DNA of 64,000 nt from Phlebopus portentosus (lineage: Eukaryota; Basidiomycota; Agaricomycetes; Boletales; Boletinellaceae). Made by a program: the position numbers and the translations under genes. This document shows positions 23,827 through 36,959 of the stretch, piece after piece. Position 1 is the stretch's first letter. The number at the start of each line of letters is the position of its first letter. The notes beneath the pieces were generated by a model that made no database searches, was not told the origin of the DNA, and saw nothing but the letters and a program-made list of their open reading frames with translations. Location: NCBI GenBank assembly GCA_037892935.1, contig JAYXKI010000013.1, positions 434,001 to 498,000 on the forward strand, given 5' to 3'.

Positions 23827-26018
23827 TCAGTCAAGGGGCTTCACCGAGACTAGATTATAGAAGAGCATACTCATGGTCACGGCGGCAGTAGGACGAGTAG
23901 TCTGCCCTACGTACGCGGGCGCAAACTCAAAGTTTGCTATAATTATACTAAACACGGAATCAAAGTGAGTCTCATGATCGAGGAGCGAGAAGTGAGAAGC
24001 GGTAGCGTGTACGTACGCGAGAACGGCTTTCATCTCCACGATCGCCATCGTCTTACCGATACAATGGTGAGGACCGTTGATAAATGTTTGGAGCGAGTGA
24101 AGAGGGTGGTACGCGGGCGCTTCGTTGAGCTTTCCCCAGCGTTCGGACGGAATCTATTCACCGACCATACAAGTCAGCACCATGCGCCCCGCGGTATGGA
24201 AGAAGAAGTCAGCGCACTCTTCCGCATCTTCACCCCAGAAGCCTTTATACGTGTTGATGACCCGAATCTGTGTCGCCGACGGTTGAGATGTCATACAGAT
24301 TCAGAGCTGAGCTGATGAACGTACTGCGATATAGAACAGGGTCCCTTTCGGGATCCAGACTCCATCAATGTAGTCGCTCTTCCCGGCTTGTCGAATCGTC
24401 ATAGGTACCGGAGGCATCACACGGAGACTCTCCATTCTATTTCAGAATCAGAAGCTACGGACAGTATGCAGATAAAAGGCAAAGTGCTTACACAACATAA
24501 TCCAAATACTCGATGCTCTTCAAGGTACGGACGTCAGGATTGGGATGTTCCGCTATGACTGGCAAGAGTGCGCCTCGGAGCTTGGACTGAATTTCCGGAT
24601 GCGTAGCGAGAAGCCAAAGTGTCTAAAGAAAACGATGAAGATTGCTTCAAACGTCAAAGTTCATGTACTAACCCAAGTAAGACCGGATGCCGTTGTTTCA
24701 TGACCAGCTCCCAAGAAAGTAAGCTATAAAGAATGAATAACTGAATCCACGGCGGGAGAGGTGCGCAAACACTGACCACTTGCTGCATCATCATCGAATC
24801 GGACATCTTGTATCCGGACCCATCGCTCTCATTCATGCGTGCCTGAACCAGCAGGCTCATCACATCTTTCTTTCCCTTCAGCGTGCTATCGCTTGAGGCT
24901 ACCGCAGTGGCATGTGCATTTGCATCTGAGAGAATCTTGGAAGATACGCGCTCGATACGGTGCATGCATTCAATCGTGATGCTAAGAGCCTTCAAGTGGC
25001 TCCAATTACGAAGCCAATGGCGGTGATTATATAGCCATTCCGACTTGATGAGCTTGGGCATTCCAGGAAGAGATACGACGGCAATGAGTCGAGCCAAATT
25101 TTGGCCTGTTTCCGAGTCAAAAAGTGCGATGAATAATGGTGCGTCGTCTTACCGCTCTGAAGATCTAGCAATTTATGGTACGCATCTGCCAACTCGTTCT
25201 TAGGGTTATGTAGACTGTCGCACTCGTAGCCGAAGGCCGTTAGACAAATGATATCAAGAGTCACCATGCTCACTACGAAAAACGGGTTACCTCATTTAAG
25301 CCTCCCACAAATGAAAAAGGCCTACTGAGGTCGTACACGTGAAACACGTTCCCGGAGGTGTCTTTGATCTTACCTTTGATGATGTCAACCAGGCTGGCGA
25401 GAGCGTTCAATTCCTTTATAAAAGGAGCAGGAAATCCAAACGTACTCGTATATCGGTTTATAGTACATGTGTGTTTCTACCGGGAAATGATCAGAGCCTC
25501 TTTAAGCTTTCAGCCAACGTTTACTTACGAGCACTCAAACTCGGTATGGAGAAAGCTGGATTCATGAAACGGCGCATTTGGCGATGCTCATCACCAGTGA
25601 CAGTCAGCAAGCCGTAGCCAGCGACAATCCCTAGTATATTCCTCATGAAACTCGGCTAAAGCGTAACCATCGGAACATTGCTGTTTCAAAGCAAAGGCTC
25701 ATTCCTTACTCTAGGATATTCAACCCAGTCGGATACGAGCACCTTGTGCATCGCGGTGGGGCTCAGGAACATCATTCGTGAAATGCCGAATGGCCCCACG
25801 GCTCGTACGATTGTTCCATACTCCTTGGCCCATTCTCGTTGGACTATTCCAGCTTCTCCGCGCATGATCTTTGGAAACTCGCCAAAAAGGACATATTGCC
25901 AGTCGAGAAGCGATCCCTTTGGTCCTGGGACCTTGCGGATAGGACTGAAGAAGTATGGGTACAGCCAAAGTTGATATACAATCGCCAGCAGCACGAGAGC
26001 TTCAGCACAAAGAGACAA
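23827..26018 (-). CDS. Cytochrome P450 with apparent one-base deletion
   Basis: This is a membrane-anchored haem monooxygenase of a fungal secondary or xenobiotic metabolism family; the CYP family was not assigned. Exon 1 (26018-25686) has an N-terminal anchor ([17 protein letters not shown]) and the hinge KVPGPKGS. Later exons join cleanly: [30 protein letters not shown] (C-helix), [15 protein letters not shown], and the I-helix [14 protein letters not shown]. The K-helix ESLR and [13 protein letters not shown] follow. At about 24141-24150 the expected EF-RP-ERW reads TTC CGT CC GAA CGC TGG, one base short, so the haem segment [10 protein letters not shown] (Cys present, His in place of the usual Arg) is out of frame with GEDAEE. 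Either the gene is broken, the base was lost in sequencing, or splicing differs. The rest looks complete, ending at 23827. Confidence 0.75.
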
Positions 26019-27240
26019 AAGTCAATATACCCGTTCTTCTTGTGTATTTTTTCATTCACTTACCCGAGACGGCGATCCCGACAGTTCTAGCATTTAGGTC
26101 CGTCTGGAGAATGCTTTGCACAGAGAGTTGGGTCATTGTGAGACTTCGAGGAGTAATACGAGGCGAAAGGACGATGATCGCGGTCCTGAATCGAAGTACT
26201 ACTCGTGAAATGAACTCATCATGCTAGTTATCATCAAACCGAGCAAGATTCTTTTCATGTGTTTATTGGTACATTCAAGACACAGCCTCAGGAAGGTGCG
26301 ATCATTACATAAGCGACGCTTTTGAAAATTCTCAGAAAACACCCGTTTGGCAAATGAAAAGAGGCTGGTTAGAAAACCTTGATCATAAGAAGAGCTTTAT
26401 CTTCAGCACACCTGAAAGGACCAGCGAAAACTGAAGTTGAGGACTGCTGAGGAACATTCTGAGCTTTGAGCATGAGTCGGAGTCAAATCAGTCAATGCGC
26501 GGGTGCTATTCATCATGTATGGAAGGGTAATACTTGAATTCATGGATTATACACGGTGCATCGTTTGTCTGGAGGTTGCTCTATGGGAAAAAAGCGCCAA
26601 TTCAGTTGGTCCGCCCCTTCATTTTACCGTATATAGGCTCTGTCCCGCACGGAACCTCGTAGAGAAGAACTGAAACGAATGAACTTGGTATGTATTGAAT
26701 AACCTTCAGGGCTTTCATTTCGTCCTGTGTCGTCACGGTGGGTAAAATAACATGAAAGTCGTTGACCTTCTTACACAGAGTTTTGCTGGGCCAAAGATCT
26801 AAGATTTGGTCAATCACTTCAGGCATGCACGACCAATTCATGTGAAATCTCAACCTTTCCCCAAACCCCAATGTATTACTTGCTTAGAGCAAGTCGTAGT
26901 GGTGCAATCGAAGCCACCCAGTATTGTGTTGGCGCATTCAACCTATCTGCGCTAAGACATTAGTAGACCTAATGAGGGCCCTCGATAATTTCAAATGAAT
27001 GAAATACGTGATCTTGTTCCAATCAAATGCGTTCTTCGGAGAATGGTTCATTTGACGGCTTTTGGTCACGAGCTTTCGCAGGATTGAACACTGGAAAACA
27101 AACGCGAAAATATAACTCGTACGATCTCAGCGATAAAACTCGCGTATCAAGTTTGCACACTTGTCCGCAGATTCTTGCGTCATAATGCGTCGTCTTTCAG
27201 TTGAATTCATCGACTCGATGCGCAGTTACAGTGTGTTGGC
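26019..27240. other. Gap between P450 and UIM-like gene
   Basis: It contains the P450 upstream region, with no TATA recognised. A 90-codon open frame on the minus strand at 26602-26871 matches no known family; its codons show no obvious bias and I do not call it. Nothing else is supportable. Confidence 0.35.
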
Positions 27241-27332
27241 ATGAGATTTCCTCAAACAATCATTGGTCAGGCCGACCATAACCGGTCCAGTATTTACAAC
27301 TGCAGTCACTGTGCATTTGACGGTGTGTATCA

Positions 27333-27827
27333 TTGCTTCCATATGCATCCCAAGTCACAGGACATACGCAGAGGCTTGAGAGGTTACGACGACGCCATTG
27401 CAGTCGCGTCCACCTGCGCAGCCCTGCTAATACCGTCGTAACATTCAGTAAGTTCGGAATGTTGCCACCACCTAGAAATATAACAGACGGGGAGATCCTC
27501 GTATTACACAGTGGTAATTGATCAAGGATAGGTGTCATGGTGCAAGTGCTAACAGTTACTGAAGGTGACAGCGACTTTGAATTTGCGTCTGGAGATTCCT
27601 CTGATACTGAAGATGGTCGAGGCATCGGTATTCTTCTCTCTTCAGATACCAAAGGTGGCTTCGATGAAGTTGAACTGCAACAAGCCATGAAGGCATCCTT
27701 AGCTTCCATAAGAAGAAAGCCCGGCTCCTCCTCTTCCATGGGTGCAGATACAGGTCTTTTACAAGACATAGATGTAGAATTGGAACTCATGGAGAGGGAT
27801 TTCGAATGTCTCCCGCTTTTCAAGTAG
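27333..27827 (+). CDS. Small acidic protein with ubiquitin-interacting-motif-like helix (5' end unresolved)
   Basis: Two open blocks in the same frame are separated by a possible 42-nt intron (about 27511-27552, GTAATT to CTAACAG). The spliced text runs from FGMLPPPRNITDGEILVLHS into VTEGDSDFEFASGDSSDTED. The segment DEVELQQAMKASLASI fits the UIM pattern, with acidic residues, an Ala and then a Ser three to four residues later in an amphipathic helix, suggesting ubiquitin binding. The end is LMERDFECLPLFK and TAG at 27827. The start codon and 5' exons are not resolved. An antisense frame also covers the region, but its text is less protein-like. It could be a fragment of a larger lost gene. 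Confidence 0.4.
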
Positions 27828-27921
27828 ACGTTTTGCAAGAACCGTTAGCTATATCGTTAGTGCTTATTGACACCTGGAACCCGAAATGACCTCGTAGTAA
27901 ACAAAAGGCTACACGGCCGGG

Positions 27922-30617
27922 TCACGATTCGCCTTCACTTTCGTTAGACAGCTCACGGATCAGTGCTTCCAGGCCTACCTCGCGCATGATCTAGGTCAAG
28001 TTAAACAGAGTCAACTGTCTATGAGTCCCTTGAAGCGACTAAGGAAGCCTACCTCGCGTCTGAGCTCTGCATCCTCTCTCCCTGCATCAGACTTGAAGAG
28101 CTTGTCTACCTCTTCAAGCGAAACACCTGCAGTCTCAGGGACGTACTTGCGCGACCACCAGACCAGGGCAAAACATGAAATAGCGAATACAGCGAATGTC
28201 CCTCTATCACAAAGTTCAGCCACAGCACAGGAACGGCAAGAAAAGCTACTTACGCTGGAGAGAAGGCTAGTAATGGAGGGGTGATAAGTCCGATGATGAC
28301 TATAATCGCGAGTTTTACTGCGCAAGCTCAGGTGGACTCGGGACGACCAGATACTTACAGTTGTTTAGCCAATTTGAGGCCGTGGCTAACGCTGCACCCT
28401 TACTTCGTATCGATAGCGGAAGAACCTCGCTAGGTAAGATCCATGCGATGGGCCCGATGCTGAGACCATATGCTGCGGTAAAAATATAGATGCACCTTCA
28501 ACGAGCTGTGTCAGTCGACATCAAGACTGAATAAGATTAAATAAGAGTTGTACCCGACAGCAACGTATACAGTAAGGTGATGGTCACCCCAACCATCTTC
28601 AAAGTAGAGCACCTTTTGAATGTTAGATCCTGCTAAAGCCACGAAAGAGCAAGAAGGGTACCAATAGCGCAATGAAGAGATGTGCTGACCCCATTATGAT
28701 GCCTCCCCCTAGCACGAAGTCAGAATAGTGGACTCTATAAAATTTGATTCATTCTCACATCGAAGCAATGGCTTTCTGCCTACAAAGGACAATATAGTTA
28801 GTACTTCTGATACATAGAACTAAGAACAGGAGTGCTTTACCAAGTCGATCTACGTATATTATTGCCGGCACAACAGCAAAAAATTGCACAATGCCGATGC
28901 CACCACTGCCCAAAAGGTCAGCACCATCTCCAATTACTCCGATTCTTTCCATTAATATAGGTCCGTAATATATCAGTGCATTAATCCCACTCCATTCTAA
29001 ATGAGAGATTCGGTAAAACTTATGAAGATAACGATGTAAGGAGTCGCTTACGTTGGAAGAACATTATCGTGACACCGACCATGACCCGCTCGACATATTT
29101 GGGAGAAAACAGGCTCAACCATCCATTTATCTCAGTTTTCAGAGTATTCTTATGATCTGTTGATGTCGCAGCTCTGTTGATGAGCTCAGCTTCAACCTGC
29201 ATCTCCAAGAATTCAATCTACAGTGTTATAATGAACATTCTATTCTTTCAAGTAAGGTTCACCGGTACGTACCTTCAAGAGGGGATCTGTCCGCTCTTCC
29301 TCGGGTGCGCGCAGCCTCAATCTGGCGAGAACTCGAAGTGCCTCATCATTTCTGCCTTGAAAGATGAGCAGCCGCGGAGATGGCGGAAGGAAGAGGCAAC
29401 CGAAAGCAAGAATGGCAGCCGGAATGAGCTGAATTGCCAACGGCAATCTCCATGATGTTGCACCGGGGACTAACGGCGATGATGAGTACTGCGCCAAGGT
29501 AACATTTAAGAGTACATACAATCACGCGTAGAGAAACCAGTCCAGAAGCCCAGGACGACACCGAGTACGATGGCGAACTGTTCTAGAGCCATAAGCGAGC
29601 CTCGCACCTCCGGAGGACTAATCTCTGCAAGATAAAGCGGCGAAAGCATACTAGTGGTAGAGTCAGAAAGAAAACGGGGCGAATCGAAGTAAAAGCCGAC
29701 CTTAGTGATCCTATACCAAGACCTCCTATGGCACGTCCAGTAATTAGAACAGTGAGAGAATCCGCAGCGCATTGTAAGGCACTCCCAACTGCAAATGCAA
29801 CTGCAAATAAGGAGTTAGTTTCTGTATAGGAAATAATTGGAGATTGAAGCAAGAAGAATCAGTCGAAGCGAGACGGTCAACCAAGGTCAACCGCTCGAAG
29901 GTAGCTGAGATAATTTTCTGCATTGTGGAATGTCCCACATAAAGCCAAATGCCTCAAACATCATGCGAAATGCGCAATGAATCGCGGTAGACAAAGATCG
30001 CGGAAATACGCACAGCATGCAGTAAGTATAGCTTGTCTACGCGAATATCTGTCCGCGAATATTCCAGCAATCAAGGCCCCTAATAAGGCGCCCATCTCAA
30101 GCATAGCAGCTAGATTAAAAAAAAACCTTAATCAGCACCCCTATAGGACTTTAAGAAATTGCTCACTCATCACGCCTTCTTGCCATTCCGTCATTCCCCA
30201 CCTTAGCTTGAAATTCTTCATTACGAGCACATTTGCAATGACACCTTGATCATAGCCAAATAACAGGCCGCCTATGGATGCCAACACCGCGCTTGCCAGA
30301 GTGTAAGAATTGTGTCGTAAACCCGCCACGCCTCCCGGGCCGTAAGCATATGTATAGTTATTTGTGGCACCACCATGAACGGCAAAGATGCCATTCGTAA
30401 CTTTCGTTGATGTTTCTTCTCTTGAGGCATCGCCATCGGCGTCCGTCGGGATGACTACATAGCCGTCATCTCGATGCGTCTGGTCGCGACGTTTCTCATC
30501 ACAATATGTAAACGAGTCAGAAAGTGAGTCGACGAACCATGAAAACAGGTTATACTCGGAAAACAAGAGAGCGAAGCGAGGTGTCGACGTGAATACAGCG
30601 GGGTACACACGATGCAT
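27922..30617 (-). CDS. MFS sugar transporter
   Basis: This is a plasma-membrane sugar/H+ symporter-type permease of the major facilitator superfamily with 12 helices. The N-terminal exon holds GLLFGYDQGVIANVLVM (TM1, sugar transporter GYD motif). It is followed by GALLGALIAGIFADRYSRR (loop 2-3 signature), AIGGLGIGS, LYLAEISPPEVRGSL, a central loop with LFLPPSPRLLIFQGRNDEAL, then INALIYYGPILMERIGV, YVDRLGRKPLLR (second DRxGRK, joined across an intron), WILPSEVLPLSIRSKG and YVPETAGVSLEEVDKLF (PET signature). More than ten introns; the one between TM2 and TM3 (about 29807-30014) is longer than usual. The C-terminus either reads through to 28011 or, using a GTAGGC donor and GCGCGAG acceptor, ends GLEALIRELSNESEGES at 27922, which looks better. 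The start is uncertain; the first in-frame ATG is at 30617. Substrate cannot be inferred. Confidence 0.85.
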
Positions 30618-31237
30618 AAGATAGAGGTCAGCGTGAATTCAATGAAGGCGGTTGGGGTTGCGTAACTGATTGATCGACGCACGCAAAAATCATCTCACGT
30701 GGTGGGATCACCTGATCGAGAACATCGAGTCTCCTCAAGCAATTGCGATGAAACAAATATGCAATGCCGACCGTTAGGATGGTGCTGGTCTGGTAGTCTT
30801 CTATAGCCTCATGAGGAGGTAAATGATTAAAAGGTGCTCCTTCCATGATCAAAATCCATACATTTTCATAAGAGATCTTCTATTCTTCACTTTCCGATTC
30901 TTTCAAAGAAATGCATTTCCTTGCCCAGAAGACTTTACTTTACGAAAGCAGTTCGTTCAGAACAATTTTCGCCAGTGAACCAGACACGACTTGTTCGGTT
31001 AATTTCATTCTCGATTTGTCTGAAATTAAATTAAATTAAATTGTCAAGTTTACATAAAGATCAGCTGATATTCAAGAATGGCGAATGCTGCCAAAAGCGG
31101 GTTTCATCATGATCGACATATCTTGGAGATCCAAAATGCTGTACCAGCGCTGGCGGCGCCTCTCCGTCGATAATCTCTGTCTTCACCTCTAACTATCACT
31201 ATCATCCTCACACGTTAACTCACGTCGACCTTAGAAT
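30618..31237. other. Divergent intergenic region between transporter and PEF gene
   Basis: It should hold promoters for both divergent genes. It includes an AAATT pentanucleotide microsatellite at 31023-31042. I see no gene. Confidence 0.45.
31023..31042. repeat. AAATT microsatellite, four units
   Basis: The sequence TGAAATTAAATTAAATTAAATTG is four perfect AAATT units, in the divergent promoter region about 200 bp before the PEF start. Confidence 0.85.
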
Positions 31238-32403
<1,166 letters not shown>

Positions 32404-33940
32404 ATGAAATGCACATAGCGTCACTTGCGGTGGAGGAAGAACGTTGTAACTGCGTAGCTTTTCAATGTCGGTTCATTTATTCGCCTGATCGTGTACGTAC
32501 GATAGGTATTTGTAAGAGTGTATTTCGCGTCGTCCTTGAGTATCTACAAATTAACTCTATGTTGTCCCGAACGAAGAGGAACTATTAGTCCTGATAACCC
32601 TGAGAGTTCTCAAACGATTTCTTTCCTGCCGACCCAACCGACTGCCCTTGCTAAGATTCAGAATGCTCGAGTATAACACCGGATCTGTGAAAGGTGTGCA
32701 CATTTCAGTTCGGACCAGGCCATTCTTAAATCATTGTCGTATAGACATATCATTGCACATTTGCCTTTACGGAGGGAAACCGCATTCAAGCATCACGCTG
32801 CGCCGTTCTTATATATGTTACAGAATTTCTGGCCATTTCCTTATACCATTACTGATTGCTAATGGGACGGCAATGTCAACAACAGTGGAATTGTATATGG
32901 ACCGGCCACGCAAGACACATGAGAATTCAGACAATTTCCTCTTGTCCCGTTTAGTACTGTATATCGGCTGAGTACATTCGCCTGTCTGTCACTCGTAAGT
33001 ACTGAAGGTCCGGAATTACAGTAAATCAGTGATGTTGGGTGTAGGGTGTCTTGACAACGCACAGACTCATCATGACGTCTCATGCGCGCAGTACGCAGTT
33101 CCTCAGATCGGCCGAAGTTGTCTCACATACCTGAATACTTTCTCGGGACCAAATGGAAATGAGGTTGGAGACGAATGAGATTACGAATATACACCATATA
33201 TTCATTACACGTTTTCGTAACTTCTTTGCCACTTTCTCGGAACCTGTCTGGCGAGGTTATTACTGTATATGCGGTCGTGCGAAAATCTACACGGTCTAAA
33301 TTTCTCCAAATCGAATGCGATGATGCAAATCTGTTTCATCGTGAGATAAGGGCCGATAGACGCGGGAGTGGAGACCGCAGCACCTGGGGTGTGAAATATC
33401 AGCGTCAGCCGCGTCGTCTGAGAAAATGAAATGTGACCTATGGGCACGTATACAGTCAAGAAAAGCAGCGCAAGCATAACGTGTAACTCGAGTCGGTCAG
33501 AGGGATTTCCGCCCCAACATGTCAGCGTCGCGCATGTGTCATGACCTACTTCCAAACATACGCAGTGGAAAAGCTGGTGAAGCGCGAAATCATCGTCTGA
33601 AAAGGGAGATGACGGAAAAGAAGAATCGAAAGTCACGTTTCTTCGGTCTATTGAGACTCCGATCGTACCCAGCCCAGCCCAGGCAAATCGCTAAAAAAAG
33701 GCAACGGCACCTGAAGAGGGTTCTCAACGCCGCACATATACGCCGGCCGCCCGCAACACCTGACAACAACCTCCATAATACCTCCTATTTAACCGCGGCT
33801 CTTCCGTACTACCACGCTCTTTCATACTTCTACACGTCACTTTGCTATTGCCACCTTTCTTTGCTCTCAAGACTCTCATTGTACTCGACTGAAACATTCT
33901 TGACGGTCACGACGAGACAACCAAACATTTTACAGATACG
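32404..33940. other. Gap between PEF gene and guanylyltransferase gene
   Basis: Short open frames occur on both strands (for example 32648-32971 +, 33205-33636 -) but none has known motifs or splice partners. The final 250 bp before 33941 are pyrimidine-rich (CTTTC, CTCTC, CCACC), a usual look of fungal promoters and 5' leaders. Confidence 0.4.
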
Positions 33941-36148
33941 ATGTCTTTCATTCCCTCTTCTCCCCATGGATACGTTCCGGTGCCACACAAGCTCGCCGCT
34001 CAGGCCACGGCCATGCCCACAATGGCGCCTCCGAGCGTCGAGTCCATGTTCGAGAGGATCATGGAGACGGTCCAGAAGTCGGTGAGTTTGGTTTCGTCTT
34101 TGTCCGAATTTTCATTCTCTTTTGGAATGTTTTCTGTCATGGCGGGCTGGGTGTCTTGTTAGCTTGTATTTCTTCATGAGCATGGGCATGAATGGACGTG
34201 AACCAGGACGCTATTATCGGGCTGGAAGCGGGACGTGTGACTGTGGCGTCGGGTATGACGCTGTTTTCGACTTCGAGAAGCCGATCGCTGTCAATATCAC
34301 GGGAGATGCACAAAGTCTAAAGGAACCGCGATCAGCAATCTCTCGGTTTGCTGGATTATCTAAAGCGAGGTATGGACGTGCTCAAGGTCTCAGGTCGTTC
34401 TACTGGTCGACGTCTGAGCTTAGCAGCAGCTAGCAGCTTCTCTGGCGTTGATTGGGAAGCAAAAGATTCGCCGCGATCCCACAGTGTCATTCGTGGCACG
34501 TCGCATCCTGTACTTTCTTTTCTATACATGTAGACATTCTTCGTACGTTTTACTTACCGCCTTCTTTGTACAGCATAGTGAAATCTCGGAACTTCGGCAG
34601 CAATGTGCTGAGCTCCGAATTGCGAATGCCAATTTGGAACGGCTTATGAAAGACAGTCAAATGGTGCGATATTTAACGCTGAACTGAATATCTTTCTCAA
34701 TTCATGGCTGTCCTCAGAACGGACATGCGAATGGATATCTCCACCATTACGGTAGCAGCGCGTATCATTCGCCTCAAAATTCTCCAAAACCGCGAAACAA
34801 ATCTCCCTTTCTCACCGCTTTGCCAAACCACCGCATACCCTCTCCGCCTCTTCTATGCGTTCCATCCTCTCTAGGCGATCGTGCATTCACCTTTCATCAT
34901 ACACCCGAGCGTGAGATACCTGGATTTTACGTTGTCATCCCAGCCGGTGGAGCGGGTACTCGACTCTGGCCTCTATCTCGGGAAAACCACCCGAAGTTTC
35001 TACTTGATGTGAACCTTTGCGGCCGGTCCCTTCTGCAAAGGACATGGGATCGTCTGGTCCCACTGTCAAGCCCAGCACGCACAACAGTCGTAGCAGGTCC
35101 ATCACACGCTGAATCAATCCGTGACCAACTCCCCGAACTCGTCTCGCACAACCTCTTTATCGAGCCAGGTGCGAAAGATAGTATGGCTGCGATCGGTCTA
35201 GCAGCTGCCATACTCGTTCGACGGGACCCCGAGGCTGTGATTGGGTCTTTTGCAGCTGACCATATGGTCTCTGGCACGGATGCTTTCCTCTCCGCTGTTG
35301 CTGAGGCCGTGGAGGTCGCACGAACGGAACCGGGGTATCTCGTTACGATTGGTATCGCTCCTTCTAATCCTGCTACAGGATTTGGTTACGTCCGGCTAGG
35401 AGAGAGCCTACACCTACCTAATGCTCCAAACGCCAGATTGGTAGGGAGCTTTAAAGAAAAACCTGACGCGCGAACGGCGGCGAGCTACCTTGCGACAGGG
35501 AACTATAGGTGGAATGCGGGTATGTTCGTCACACGAGCTGCGTTCCTTATGGAGCTCCTGAGAGTATACAAGCCCGAGTTGTATGACGGGCTTTCGAGGA
35601 TCGCGGAACTTTGGGACTCGCCCTCACCTCAATCTGCTGGAGGTGAGGCTACTCCGGGGGGTGTGCAGGAAGAGAGGAGAAGGGAGATTGAAGAAATCTG
35701 GGAGGGGCTTGAGAAGATTGCGATTGACCATGCTGTTGCTGAGCCAGCCGCAGCTGAGGGCCGAGTTGCCGTCATCCCAGCTACCTTCGGTTGGGATGAC
35801 GTCGGCGATTTCTCTTCACTCTCCGAGATGATTCCAGCAGAGGCGAACCAACCCAAGGTCCTCGGGGATCACAGTCTCGGTGCGTAACTTTCTATTCGCC
35901 TCATTTCTTGGTTTAAGAATACAGCTTGTTGATATGTTATTTTCTAATCATCTACAGTCCTGACGGAGCAGGTAGTAGGCGGAATCGTCATCCCTGGATC
36001 AGGGAGACTCGTGGCCTGCCTAGGAGTCGACGACCTAGTCATCGTGGACATGCCAGACGCGCTTATGGTCACTACGCGCGCCCGTTCGCAGGAGGTGAAG
36101 CGCCTTGTTAAGAGGGCGAAAGAAACTGGTTGGAAGGGTTTGCTTTAG
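33941..36148 (+). CDS. Bacterial-type mannose-1-phosphate guanylyltransferase with coiled-coil leader
   Basis: It is predicted to make GDP-mannose from GTP and mannose-1-phosphate. Four exons (33941-34081, 34574-34663, 34718-35879, 35958-36148) sum to 1584 nt, 527 residues, in frame. Exon 1 is Pro/Met-rich (MSFIPSSPHGYVPVPHKL). Exon 2 encodes a 30-residue heptad-like helix (SELRQQCAELRIANANLERL). The catalytic part starts near residue 145: VIPAGGAGTRLWPLSRENHP (nucleotide-binding signature), EPGAKDSMAAIGLAAAILV, GSFAADHMV, NPATGFGYV, FKEKPD, YRWNAGMFV and GWDDVGDF. This is the ManC/RfbM type found in bacteria, particularly close to actinobacterial forms by memory, and not the usual fungal Psa1/Mpg1 type (LVGGFGTRLRPLT). 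The ManC isomerase domain is absent. Intron 1 is about 490 nt, ten times the local norm. Horizontal origin is an inference. Confidence 0.85.
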
Positions 36149-36865
36149 TTTTGTCGTCCGCTTGGGATATCGACTGGGATCAATGAGTTTTCATCCCCTG
36201 GAATTTTCGGTTAAGTATTGAGTTATTTTACCACCATTTTCTCGACTCCATCGTACCAAATTTTCATCACCGGCTCTGTTTGACCTTATTCTGTATCGTG
36301 TCATTTTCGTTTTGGACATGGACAGACTCCTTTCCTTTTCCTTTCTTCCCCCACTCCATCCACCCACCTATCCAACTCGTTCTCATTTTGTCTCATCGTT
36401 CGTCGCATCACAGACAGTGAATCTCCTCTCGTATCTCGTGTATCATGTGTATCATCTCTAGCATTTATATATACCATCTTGCATAGCATATCTTGTTCTT
36501 ACTGGACTTTACCTTCGGATATCTCCTGCCCTGGGATCGGGCGATCAAAGGCATGCTACCCTTACCGTAAGACTGGAAAAATATCCGAAAGAGAGTCTTT
36601 TTACTTATGATGCAGTTACTGTTGGTACTGAAATGTAGTGTGTTTTCTTCTTCCCATGATCATCTGCCCGGCAGAGCCAGCTTGTACTTGACCGGGAGAC
36701 ATAATCGCGCGCGACACAGTATCGAGGTTGAAAAGCCAAGTTTGTGATTCCGATCTTCGCCTCATCAAAGAAGATCTCCCCCGGAGCAGATTGCTTCGAT
36801 TCGGGCTTCCCGAAAATATAGAAATTCTTTGTACTTTGCAATACAACGGGTGCAAAGAGGCACCT
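36149..36865. other. Gap between guanylyltransferase gene and repeat
   Basis: A T- and C-rich stretch (36160-36500) looks like the 3' untranslated region. The remainder precedes the dispersed repeat. No gene is supportable. Confidence 0.4.
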
Positions 36866-36959
36866 TGACTGCGAGGTTCCAGGAAGTCTCTTTTGCTGTA
36901 CACCAGGTTACGTTGACTCAGGAAATCCCATCTAATACCATATAAAGACTGGAGCAAAT
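36866..36959 (+). repeat. Partial tandem unit of the receptor-flanking repeat
   Basis: It begins TTGACTGCGAGGTTCC and continues with a TTACGTTGACTCAGGAAATC block ending in ACCATATAAAGAC. The same order of words recurs at about 37072-37170 and 44497-44590. This appears to be a truncated tandem copy adjoining copy 1. Confidence 0.55.

Noticed and set aside
26602..26871. 90-codon minus-strand frame between P450 and UIM-like genes
   Set aside because: No motif, no splice partner and no promoter seen; length is within chance for this base composition.
27260..27838. 192-codon minus-strand frame opposite the UIM-like gene
   Set aside because: Composition is Ser/Cys/Arg shadow-like, while the plus strand gives acidic, helix-forming text with a UIM-like motif and possible splice sites.
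34927..35277. 116-codon minus-strand frame within the guanylyltransferase gene
   Set aside because: It is a shadow of the catalytic exon, whose family motifs on the plus strand are clear.
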